64,000 bases of DNA from Luteibacter sp. Sphag1AF (GTDB lineage Bacteria > Pseudomonadota > Gammaproteobacteria > Xanthomonadales > Rhodanobacteraceae). The position numbers were made by a program, and so were the translations under genes. The stretch covers positions 1 to 64,000 of the forward strand of contig NZ_JACHYH010000007.1 in NCBI RefSeq assembly GCF_014192715.1. Reading direction: 5' to 3'. Numbering within the stretch: position 1 is the stretch's first letter; every line of letters begins with the position of its first letter. Below the pieces are notes generated by a model. The model saw nothing but the letters and a program-made list of their open reading frames with translations. It did not search any database and was not told where the DNA came from. Shown piece by piece: positions 16,572-27,200 of the stretch.

Positions 16572-17345
16572 ATGCCGCATATTCTGGTGGTCGACGACAC
16601 GCCGGAACACATCGGTTCGCTGATTCAGACGCTTCGTTCGCAGCGTTGGCGGGTGAGTATTGCCACCAACGCCGCGCAGGGCTTGCAGCGCGCGGAAGCC
16701 ATGGCGCCCGATCTGGTGCTGCTGGATGTGCGCATGCCCGAGGTGGACGGTTTTGTCTTTCTTCGTCTGATGCAGGAAGTGCCGCAGTTGCGGCAGATTC
16801 CCATCCTTTTCCTGACCTCCGCCAACACGGTTGAAGAACGGCTTGAGGGCCTGAGCCACGGCGGGGTCGACTACATCCTCAAGAACTGCGAGCCCGCCGA
16901 ACTGGTGGCGCGCGTCCGCATTCATCTGCGCCTTGCGCCGCGAGCCATGCCAGCGGTGTCAGACGATGGAATCCGCGTTACGCCAGACGATGTGGTGCTG
17001 CGCGCGGCCATGCGCCTGATGCGCAGGCGGCTGTCCGAAGAATTTACGCTGGAACAGATTGCGCGGGACGTGGGCACCTACGACAAGCGACTGTCCGCAC
17101 TGTTTCGCCAGCGCATGGGCACGACGGTGTTTGCCTGGTTGCGCGAAGAGCGTTTGCAGGAGAGCAAGCGCCTGCTGGCCGATACGTCGCTGGGCATGCA
17201 GGACATCGCCGAGGGCATCGGTTTTCGCAGCGCCTGCAATTTCACCACGGCCTTCCGCACGCGGATGGGTGTGACGCCATCGCAATATCGCAAGGCGGTG
17301 CAGGAGGGCGAGGGCGTCGACGTGGCCGTTGATCATGTGGGCTGA
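16572..17345 (+). CDS. Response regulator, receiver plus AraC-type DNA-binding domain
   Basis: About 257 residues. The receiver (residues 1-120) has ILVVDDTPE, the phosphoacceptor in LVLLDVRMPEVDG and the lysine in YILKNCEP. The C-terminal AraC-type domain (about 145-250) has FTLEQIARDVGTYDKRLSALFRQRMG and DIAEGIGFRSACNFTTAFRTRMGVTPSQYR. The start is uncertain: ATG 16572, or TTG 16557 with GGGGA upstream. Its last 11 nt overlap the sensor kinase gene, so the two are translationally coupled and form one phosphorelay. Confidence 0.88.
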   Translation: MPHILVVDDTPEHIGSLIQTLRSQRWRVSIATNAAQGLQRAEAMAPDLVLLDVRMPEVDGFVFLRLMQEVPQLRQIPILFLTSANTVEERLEGLSHGGVDYILKNCEPAELVARVRIHLRLAPRAMPAVSDDGIRVTPDDVVLRAAMRLMRRRLSEEFTLEQIARDVGTYDKRLSALFRQRMGTTVFAWLREERLQESKRLLADTSLGMQDIAEGIGFRSACNFTTAFRTRMGVTPSQYRKAVQEGEGVDVAVDHVG

Positions 17346-20300
17346 CCGCATCCCGGTTGCGCTCGCCTGGCTTGCGCGCCGAGCCTTTCCTCTCCTCGCA
17401 TTGGCGCTTGCGGCCATCCAGACGGGGCAGGCGACCTCGCCTCATGCGCAGCTGCCGCTCAGCACGTATGACCAGAACACCGGCCTGGCCAGCCTGTCGG
17501 TGGTGCGTTTGCTGGAAGATCGCCAGCGCTCGCTATGGGCGGGCACGGAGCAGGGCCTCTACCGGTTCGATGGCGTTGGCTTCAGTCCGGCCACGGCCAA
17601 TCAGGGATTTCATACCTCCGAAGTCATCAGCCTTGCGGAAGACGAGGCGGGGCATCTGTGGGTAGGCACACGCTCGGGCTTGCAGCGCCGTGACCCGAAC
17701 GGGCAGTTTTCGTGGGTACGCCCATCGGGCCAGACCGTGCTGGCAGATCGAGGGCAAACACTGGCGTCCGACGGGCAGGGCGGCATGCTGGTCGTCAGCG
17801 GACATCATCTTCTGCGCCTCATCCCGCAGGCTGATGGCGAGTGGATGGCCGCACCGTTGCTGTCGGAAAGCCGGCTTCCCCAGATGGGAGCGGCGCACTT
17901 CGCGGCCGTCTATCGCCATGGCGAGGATATCTGGTTTGGCTGTGGCGCCCTGATCTGCCGGCTTCACCGCGACACCCTGACTGAGTTTGGGCCCGCACAA
18001 GGCGTTCCCGCAGACAAGTGGGTGGGCTTCGTCAGCGCCGCCGATGGCAGCCTCTGGGTCAGGGGCATGCGCACGGTGCGCATGCTGCCGGCGGGGCGCG
18101 ACAGGTTTGTGGCGCGGGACATCCCGAACGGCCACGGTGATGTGGCGGCCACCAACATCGACATCATCGAAGACGCCGCAGGACGCATCCTCACCCGTAC
18201 CGACGAGGGCGTAGCGCGCTGGACGGGACGTGAGTGGGAACTGTTCAACCGCAGCAACGGACTGCCGGGCGTCGGCGTATCCGCGCTGGTCACCGACCAC
18301 GACGGCATGGTGTGGGCAGGCACCTATGGTCGCGGCGTGCTGTACTGGAGCACCAACGATGCCGTGGAAAACTGGACTGTCGCCCAGGGCCTGAGCGACA
18401 GCCTCATCTGGTCCATGGCGCGCGGTGATGCGAAGAGCATCTGGCTGGCCAGCGAAGGTGGTGGCGAAGTGCTGGTGCCGGGCGATGCACGTGCGCATCG
18501 CTGGCCACTGGATGTCCCGCCTCCCGTGCAGGCACATGCCGTGATCGCGGATGCCGCTGGAAACATCTGGTATTTCCTGTTCGATGGACGCGTGGTCCGC
18601 TATGAGCCCGCCACGGGCCGCACGCTCTGCGTGGGGACGCTGCCTTACCTGATTCGCGGCGCGCACCTGGATCGTGCCGGCCATTTCTGGATTTACACGC
18701 TGGGCGGTCTCTACGAGCTGGACCCGACATCCGGCGAGGTCATACGTGCGGCTCCCTCGCTGATTCCCGCCACCATGTGCTCGGATGTGGCCGAAGACCG
18801 GCTTGGCCGCCTGTGGGTCACTTGCAGCTCGGGCCTGTTCCGTCGCAACGCCTCGGGTTGGGTGCAGGTCCGGGTTACCCCGGAAGACGTTACGGGCGGG
18901 TATGAAAACGTAGCTGCAACGCCCGATGGCCGCCTTTGGCTGAGTTCGTTGCAGCCTGGCCTGCTGGTGGGCCAGGTCACCGATGCCGACACGGTGGCCA
19001 TGTCGCCGGTGAATGATCCGTTGCTCGCCGCTACGCGTTTCTATTTCCTGCGGCCTGATCACGAAGGCCGGCTCTGGGCGGGTGGTGGCAACGGTGTGGA
19101 CGTGCTGGCCGATGGTCGGTGGACACGCCTTTCCACGCGCGACGGTCTGCTGTGGAACGAAACCAATCACGGCGCGTTTCTCGCAGACACAGACGGCAGC
19201 GTGTGGATTGGTGCGCCGGTTGGAATCACCCATGTATTGAAGCCTGCGCAGCTGCTGGCACCGCGCACGATGTCGCCGCTGATCCTTTCCGCCCGCTATG
19301 GCGACCGGGACGTTCTTGCGTCCAGCGGCATACAGCATGAGCGCAGTGAAGCGCTGGATATCGAAGTGGGCGTGCTGGGTAACAGCGCCGGGCATCCCGT
19401 GCGATTCCGCTATCGCCTGCAACCGCTCGACAACGATTGGGTAGAGACTACCCAGCGGGAAATCCGCTATGCCGCACTGCTTTCCGGGCACTACCGGTTT
19501 CAGTTGCAGGCCATCGACGAGAACCGGCGCACCACGTCGGACATGGTGACTCTGGAGTTCTCAGTGGCACGGCCGTGGTGGTTGACCTGGTGGGCTTTCC
19601 TGGCTGGCGCACTGGGCTTGCTGGCGCTGGCGGCCCTGATATGGCGGTGGCGGATGCACGTGCTGATCGTGCATGCCCATCGACTGGAAGGTGTGGTGAC
19701 CGAACGCACTGCCGAACTGCAACGGGTGCTCCATGCACGACGCATGCTGCTGGCCCACATCAGCCACGACCTGCGTTCGCCGCTTTCCGCCATCGTTGAT
19801 GCGGTTCGGCAATGGCGCGGCGGAAAGACGGGTGTCAATTATCCTCAGCTCATCGAATGCCAGGCCCAGCGACAAATGGAACTCATCGACGAGTTGCTGG
19901 AGTTCTCGCGCGGCGAGCTGACCGAGATGCAGCTTGAACCGGCGCCCGGATACCTCTACAGCTTCCTTGAAGAGCTGGCAGGCAACGCCGCACAACTGGC
20001 CATGCGCGAAAGAAATCACTTCTCATCGCATTGGGCCGCGACCCTTCCGCCTGTGGTGCACGCCGACTTTCATCGCCTCCGTCAGGTACTTTCCAACCTG
20101 CTGGGCAACGCAGCCAAGTACACCCGCGACGGACGTATCGCCTTCCATGTGGATGTGGTTTCCGGTGCGCCGGAGGCACACGTCACGCTGCGCTTCGAGG
20201 TGGATGACACCGGCATAGGCCTGAACCAAGACGAAGCAGAACGACTGATCGAACCCTTCGAGCGCGGCGCCAATGCCCGTGACAGGGAAGGCACTGGCCT

Positions 20301-20865
20301 GGGACTGGCCATCGCGACCCGCCTGCTTGGCCATATGAACAGCCGCTTGCACGTGCAGGCCGGACATACCGGAAAGGGCAGCTGCTTCTGGTTCGAGCTG
20401 GTGTTGCCGCTGGCCGACGAGCGCGACATCGAGCCGGGATTTGCGTCAGGCGGCATGGCAACCGACATGGATGGCGCAGGGCGCATTGTGCTGGTGGCAG
20501 AACCGGAGCCAGCGCTGCGGGCCGTGCTCTGCGATCTTCTGGACGGCTATGGCTTCCAGACCTCCCCGGTAACCTCGGCAGATGCGCTGCCGGGCTGCCT
20601 CCGGGAGCAGACTCCCGACCTGATCGTGATCGACCCTCGCTGGCCCGATGCCGACCCGTGGGAACTGATGGCCGGCCTGAGGCGCGAGTGTGGCGACGCG
20701 GCCGTATTATTGTACTGTGCGCTTCCGCCCGTTCGTGCGGGTGGACGGGACAGCATCGACGCTGCGCTGCTGAAGCCCGCCGATGCCGATACCTTCATGG
20801 CATGCGTGATGGACCTGGTGGGCAAAATACCTGTCGATGGCCGAGCGCAGGACCAGATCGCGTAG
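17335..20865 (+). CDS. Propeller-sensor hybrid histidine kinase
   Basis: 1176 residues. After a signal segment (ALALAAIQTGQA), residues ~45-690 form two-component regulator beta-propellers, shown by repeated blades such as RQRSLWAGTEQGLYRFDG and GHLWVGTRSGLQR. A Y_Y_Y domain follows (YRLQPLDNDWVE), then one transmembrane helix near 745-770 (FLAGALGLLALAALIW). The HisKA domain has the phospho-site histidine in HISHDLRSPLS near 810, and the HATPase has NLLGNAAKYTRDG and GTGLGLAIATRLL. A C-terminal receiver follows from about 1045. In that receiver the acidic pair is replaced (VAEPEPALR), while the aspartate (VIDPRWPD) and lysine (LLKPAD) remain. It likely senses an extracellular ligand. Confidence 0.9.
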   Translation: MWADRIPVALAWLARRAFPLLALALAAIQTGQATSPHAQLPLSTYDQNTGLASLSVVRLLEDRQRSLWAGTEQGLYRFDGVGFSPATANQGFHTSEVISLAEDEAGHLWVGTRSGLQRRDPNGQFSWVRPSGQTVLADRGQTLASDGQGGMLVVSGHHLLRLIPQADGEWMAAPLLSESRLPQMGAAHFAAVYRHGEDIWFGCGALICRLHRDTLTEFGPAQGVPADKWVGFVSAADGSLWVRGMRTVRMLPAGRDRFVARDIPNGHGDVAATNIDIIEDAAGRILTRTDEGVARWTGREWELFNRSNGLPGVGVSALVTDHDGMVWAGTYGRGVLYWSTNDAVENWTVAQGLSDSLIWSMARGDAKSIWLASEGGGEVLVPGDARAHRWPLDVPPPVQAHAVIADAAGNIWYFLFDGRVVRYEPATGRTLCVGTLPYLIRGAHLDRAGHFWIYTLGGLYELDPTSGEVIRAAPSLIPATMCSDVAEDRLGRLWVTCSSGLFRRNASGWVQVRVTPEDVTGGYENVAATPDGRLWLSSLQPGLLVGQVTDADTVAMSPVNDPLLAATRFYFLRPDHEGRLWAGGGNGVDVLADGRWTRLSTRDGLLWNETNHGAFLADTDGSVWIGAPVGITHVLKPAQLLAPRTMSPLILSARYGDRDVLASSGIQHERSEALDIEVGVLGNSAGHPVRFRYRLQPLDNDWVETTQREIRYAALLSGHYRFQLQAIDENRRTTSDMVTLEFSVARPWWLTWWAFLAGALGLLALAALIWRWRMHVLIVHAHRLEGVVTERTAELQRVLHARRMLLAHISHDLRSPLSAIVDAVRQWRGGKTGVNYPQLIECQAQRQMELIDELLEFSRGELTEMQLEPAPGYLYSFLEELAGNAAQLAMRERNHFSSHWAATLPPVVHADFHRLRQVLSNLLGNAAKYTRDGRIAFHVDVVSGAPEAHVTLRFEVDDTGIGLNQDEAERLIEPFERGANARDREGTGLGLAIATRLLGHMNSRLHVQAGHTGKGSCFWFELVLPLADERDIEPGFASGGMATDMDGAGRIVLVAEPEPALRAVLCDLLDGYGFQTSPVTSADALPGCLREQTPDLIVIDPRWPDADPWELMAGLRRECGDAAVLLYCALPPVRAGGRDSIDAALLKPADADTFMACVMDLVGKIPVDGRAQDQIA

Positions 20866-21225
20866 CAAAGCGCGATTTCGGCCAGATGGCCTGACGGCCC
20901 AGTAACGCGGCCCTCACTGATTGACACATGCCTGAAGGCTCCTTTGCCCGGGCGGACGATTGTCATGCCCGGCATGACACAAGTTCCCGTCGTGCTGCCT
21001 TATCCGTAGCCCACCCCGTCTCTAGAATTTGCTGCACCGCCGTGACACCCGCATTCCATGACCGGGTTTGTCAGGCGACGTGTCTTACAGGGACTCCACC
21101 ACATCAGTGACCGCACGCCACGTTCCGTGTCGGGCTATGGGGCTGCTCGTCCCGCGTTCAGCATCCACGCGCGCCCACGGGACGCGCGCTTTCGATTTGC
21201 ACTACATCTGAAGGTCAAGCAACGC
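20866..21225 (+). other. Intergenic region before the giant exoprotein
   Basis: This 360-bp gap contains a perfect 19-bp palindrome (20962-20980) and no convincing gene. The exoprotein frame is open back to 21058, but its conserved signal peptide starts at 21226. Confidence 0.6.
20962..20980. promoter_or_regulatory. Perfect palindrome, candidate operator
   Basis: TGTCATGCC and GGCATGACA flank a single central C. It lies about 250 bp upstream of the exoprotein start and about 100 bp after the sensor kinase. It could be an operator for the two-partner secretion genes. Confidence 0.45.
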
Positions 21226-24200
21226 ATGAATCGCATCTACCGTCTGTGCTGGAATGCTTCCACTTCGCAGTGGGTCGCAGCGAGCGAACTGGCCCGGGGC
21301 AGCCGCCCGGTGGCCAGCGCCGGGGAGTCGAAGCGCGCGCCTCGCATGGCTGGCATCGCCGCCGCTGTCTGCCTGGCGCTGGGCGCCGCGGGTGCTGCGC
21401 ATGCCGGACAGACCGGTGGCCAGATTGTGTCGGGCGCAGGCTCGATCAACCAGAACGGTGCAATCACCACGATCAACCAGAACAGCCAGCACCTCTCGCT
21501 GAACTGGCAGACCTTCGACATCGGCAGCAACGAGACGGTCAACTTCGTGCAGCCGGGACGCGACTCCATCGCGGTCAATCGGATCCTGGGCAACAGCGCC
21601 TCGGAGATCTACGGCAACCTCAACGCCAACGGCCAGGTCTGGCTGATCAATCCGAACGGCGTGCTGTTCGGACAGGGCGCGCAGGTGAACGTGGGTGGTC
21701 TGGTGGCCTCCACGCTGGACACCTCCGACGCCTCGCTGAACTCGAACACGCGCACGTTCAGCGGCAACAGCAAGGCCAGCGTCGTCAACAAGGGCAGCAT
21801 TCGCGCGGCCGATGGTGGCTACGTGGCGATGCTGGGCAACACCGTGTCCAACCAGGGCACCATCAGCGCGCAGCTGGGTACGGTGGCGATGGGTGGCGGC
21901 AGCCAGGTGACGCTGACCTTCGCGGGCAGCCAGCTGATGCATATGCAGGTGGACCGCAGCACGCTCAACAATCTGGTGGAGAACCGCCAGCTCGTGCAGG
22001 CCGACGGCGGCCGCGTCTTCATGACAGCCGGTGCTGCTGATGCGCTGCTGGCCAGCGTGGTGAACAATTCCGGCGTGGTGCGCGCGCAGACGGTGGAAAA
22101 CCGCAACGGAGAAATCGTGCTGCTGGCCGGCATGACGGCCGGTCAGATCAACGTGGGCGGCACGCTGGATGCCAGCGCGCCCAACGGTGGTAACGGCGGC
22201 ACCATCGAGACCTCAGGTGCGTTTGCGCATATCGGTGCCGCGTCCGTCAACGCCAGCGCGCCGCATGGCAAGGCGGGCACGTGGCTGATTGATCCGTACG
22301 ACCTGACCATCGACGCCGATGCGGCGGCCACCATTTCCGGCGCGCTCAACGGCGGCACCAACGTTACCGAGCAGACCACCAACAGCGGTACGGGCGGCTA
22401 CGGCACGCCCAATGCGGGAGGTGTTGGCGACATCAACGTCAATGCGGCCATCAGCTGGAACAATGCGGCTGCAACGCTGACGCTGGACGCTTACCGCGCC
22501 ATCAACGTCAACGCGTCGATCAACGGCGCGGGGCGCGTGGTGATGAAGGCCAACGGCAACGGTGGCAACGGTAACATCACGCTTGGATCGGGTGCGACCG
22601 TAGCAGGTGGCGCGGGCGTCACGCTTACGGCCGCCAACAACTTCATCAATCAGGCGGGCGCCAATGCGCTCTCGTCAGCGTCGGGCAAGTGGCTGGTTTA
22701 TTCGAACAATCCGACCCAGGACGTTCGCGGCGGTCTTGCACCGCAGTTCATCCAGTACAACGCAGCGGCTGGCGCCACGCCGCTGGGCACGGGCAATGGT
22801 TTTCTCTACAAGGTGGCGCCGACGGTAACCATCACCGGCCTGACCGGCACGGTGCAGAAAACCTATGACGGCACGACGGATGCCACGCTTTCCAACGGCA
22901 ACTTCGTCAGCTCGGGCCTTATCAATGGTGATCGCTTTGCTGCCGTAAGCGGCACGTACGGCAACAAGAATGCAGGCAACGGCATTCTTGTGACCTCGCC
23001 CGGTTCAAGCGCCGCCTATTCGTTCGTCGATTCGACGGGCGTGCAGATCTACGGCTATGGCGTCGCGGGTGGCAGCGTCTCGGGCAACATCGGCCTGATT
23101 GATCCACGCCAGCTCAACATCGCGATCATCAACAACCCGACCAAGACCTACAACGGCACCACGACGGCGACGCTCAACTCGTCCAATTATCTTCTGAGCG
23201 GACTGGTGGCCGGGGAGAGCGTCACCTTCGGTCAGCCCAATTCCGTGGGCTATGACCTGGCAGATGCGGGCACGCGCAACGTCATTGCCAACTTTGTTGA
23301 ATCGAACTTCGTGGCGGGCAATGGCACGTTGCTGTCGAACTATGCACTGCCCACCACGGCCACGGGTCTGGGCACGATCAACAAGGCGAAGGTGCAGCTG
23401 TCCGGCCTGCTCGGCAACGACAAGATCTACGACGGCACCCTGACCGCCTCGCTGGACAAGACACGCGCCACGCTCTTCGGCGTCATCGCGGCAGATACAG
23501 ATGACGCGATCCTGGACAGCACTGCCGGTGCAGGCCTGTTCGCCAATGCCAATGTTGGCAGCAACAAGTCGGTGATCACGACAGGCTTCCAGCTCGTGGG
23601 CAGCAAGGCGTCCAATTACGACCTGGTGCTTCCGACGGATGTCACCGCATCCATCACGCCCAGGACGCTGACGATCAGCGGCATTTCAGCACTGAGTCGC
23701 AGCTATGACGCCACCTACGTGGCAGCGCTGGCGCTGGGCGGTGCCATGCTCAATGGCCTGGTCGACGCCGACTCCGGCAACATATCGCTGCTGACCTCCG
23801 GCGCCACCGGCACGTTCGCGACGCGCAACGTCGGCAACGGCATCGGCGTGTCGACCAGTGGTTTCTCGCTGAGCGGCTCGGGCAGCAGCAACTACAAGCT
23901 GACTCAGCCGAACGATCTGAGCGCGAACATCACGCCTGCCCAGCTCAACATCTCCATCACCGGTAACCCGACGCGCACGTACAACGGCACGGCCAACGCG
24001 GCGCTCCAGTCCGGCGACGTAACGATCACCGGTTTCCAGGGGGCCGAATCGGGCACGGTCAGTCAGAGCGCTGGCGCGACGTATGCCTCGAAAAATGCAG
24101 GCATCAGCCTGGTAACCGCCTTGCTTGAGCCGTCGGACTTCAGCCTGGGCAGCGACACGCTGCTGTCCAACTACACCTTCCCGACCACGATCACGGGCAA

Positions 24201-27200
24201 CGGCACGATCACCAAGGCACCGTTGCTCGCGTCGCTGGTGAACAACCCGACCAAGACCTACGACGGCACCACGGACGCGACGCTCAACGCCGACAACTAC
24301 CAGCTGTTTGGCTTCATCGCGGGTGAAGGCGCCACGGTGACCCAGACCCACGGCCTGTATGCGTTGGCTGATGCGGGCCAGCGCAACGTGACGGTGTCGC
24401 TCACCGACGCCGACTTTGCCGTGATCGGCGACACGCTGCTGTCGAACTACGATCTGCCCACCGTCATGACCGGCATGGGTACGATCATTCCGAAGGATGT
24501 GGCGGGCTACATCACCGCAGGCATCACCGGCCCGACGCGGGCGTACAACGGCAGCACGCTGGCTGCGCTGACTTCGGCCAACTTCATTCTCTACGGCTTC
24601 CTCAACGACGACGGCGCCACGGTCAATCAGACCGTTGGCACGTTTGCCTCAAAAAACGTGGGCAAACAGGCCATTTCGGCCACGCTCGATCCGTCCAACT
24701 TCGTTGCGAATGCAGGCACCAATCTTGCCAACTACCATCTGCCGGACATGGCCTACGGTACCGGCGAGATCACCAAGGCGCTGCTGACCGCGTCGATCAC
24801 CGGCAACCCGACCAAGGTATATGACGGCACCACGTACCTGACGCTGCTGCCGCGAAACTACATCATCGACGGGTTCGCGCCGGGTGAAGGGGCCGACGTA
24901 GTGCCGTCCACGTCGATCAACTACGACACCAAGAATGTCGGCGTGAACAAGCAGATTACCGCGTTGATGGCGGTTACCTCGTTCATGCCGAACTCCCAGA
25001 CGCTGCTGTCGAACTACGAACTGCCGACCATGGCGCAGGGTACGGGTGCCATCCTGGCTGCGCCGCTCTATGTCCTTGGCGTCACCGCACTGAACAAGAC
25101 GTACGACACGACGACCGGCGCGCTCCTCAACAGCGCAGGCGCCACACTGGTCGGTCTGGTGGAGGCGGATACCGGCAGCGTGACGCTGACCCGAGGCACC
25201 ACGGGCGTGTTCGCCAATGCGGATGCAGGCAACGGCAAGGCGGTGACGGCACTGGGTTTCTCGATCTCCGGTACGGAATCAGGCAACTACGTACTTCAGC
25301 CGGTGGCGGGTCTCACGGCCAACATCAACCCGTACACGCTGACGATCAACGGTGTGTCGGCCATCGGCAAGATCTACGACGGCAGCACGATCATTGGCCT
25401 GAACACGGCGGGCGCGACGCTCTCGGGCGTGTTTGCTTCGGACGCGGGCAACGTGAACCTGGACGCCTCCGGAGCCTCGGGCAGCGTGCGTTCTGCGGAT
25501 GCTGCCAACGGCCTCAACGTGACCACCAGCGGTTTCGATCTGTCCGGCAGCCGCGCTTCCAACTACCGCATTGATCAGGTCAGCGGCCTCACGACCGACA
25601 TCGGCCGTCGCACCATCACGGCGTCCATCACCGGCAATCCCAGCAAGCCGTACGACGGCTCCAACTCGGTGACGCTGACTGCGGGTGACTACACCCTCGA
25701 CGGGTTCATCGCGGGGCAGGGTGCCACGGTTCCGCAGTCGTCATCGGCGAAGTACAACAGCGTGAACGCAGGCACGGGCATTGGCCTGCAGTCCACGCTT
25801 TCCGTGTCGGACTTCCTGGCGGCCTCCGGCACCAATCTGTCCAACTACGTGCTGCCGACCTCGGCGTCAGGCGTGCTGGGCACGATCACCCCCTTCATCA
25901 TCAACCTGACCGGCACCCGCGTTTACGACGCCACCATTGGCGCCAACGCTTCGCTGTTCACCACGGGCGGCACGATTGCCGGTGTGAACAACGAGCGTCT
26001 GACGCTGACCGGCTCGGGCAACCTGGTGACCAAGAACGTCGGATCGCAGCGCGCATTCCTTGATTTGGGCACGCTGGCGCTTGGAAACAACACCGGGTCG
26101 GCTACCAATTACACCCTGGTCGGCGGCACCGACTGGGTCACCATCACGCCGGCCACGCTTAACGTCACTGGCACCCTGGCCGCCGACAAGATCTACGACC
26201 AGACCCTGCTGGCGCAGCTCTCCGGCGCCACGCTCCAGGGCGTGCTGGGCAGCGATGCAGTGACGCTGGGCGACGCGCTGACTGGCACCTTCAGCAGCAA
26301 GGACGTGGGTAGCCGCACCGTCACCACGCACATGACGGTGAGCGGCGACGATATCGGCAACTACATCCTTCAGCAGCCCGTGGGTGTGTCGGCGAACATC
26401 ACGCCCAAGACCATCAACCCGTCGGCCATCGCACAGGACAAGCAGTACGACGGCACCATAGCCGCCACGGCGAGCGTGAGATCCGACGGCGTGTTTGCAG
26501 GCGATACGGTCAACTTCGCCAGCACGACGCGCACGTTTGATGGCAAGGACGTGGCCAGCGGGCGCACGGTCACGGTGTCGGGCATCACCAAGAGCGGTGG
26601 CGATGCAGGCAACTATGTGCTGTCGAGCACCACCACCACGACCACGGCCAGCATCACGCCGCGCGTGTTGAATCTGTCCGGTGGCCGCGTTTACGACACG
26701 ACCATGGGCGCCAGTGCAAACACGCTGGCACTGGGCAACCTCGTGGCGGGCGAGACGCTGCTTCTGAGCGGCTCGGGTGCTCTTTCAAGCAAGAATGTGG
26801 GTACCTACACCGCCTCCAGCGGCTTTGGTCTCGGCACGCTGGCACTCGGCAACAACGGTGCGGCGCTGGCAAGCAATTACACGCTGGTGGGCGGCACCGA
26901 TACGTACACGATCACCCCCGCTGCGCTTACCGTGGTGGGCACAGTGGCGGCGGACAAGATCTATGACGGCAACCGCAATGCGGTTCTGTCCGGATCGGTT
27001 CTTCAGGGCCGCCTGGGCAGTGACGACCTTGTGCTCCAGAACGCCGACACCGGCCTGTTCGACACGAAGGACGTCGGCACCGGCAAGGCTGTGACGACCA
27101 GCATGACGGTGGGCGGTGACGATGCAGGCAACTACGTGCTGACCCAGCCGGGCAACGTGACGGCCAACATCACCAGCAAGGTCATCCATGTCGTTGCCAG

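Noticed and set aside
17533-19491. Long 652-codon open frame opposite the sensor kinase
   Set aside because: It lies wholly antisense to clear propeller domains, has no recognisable motifs and reflects high-GC codon bias.
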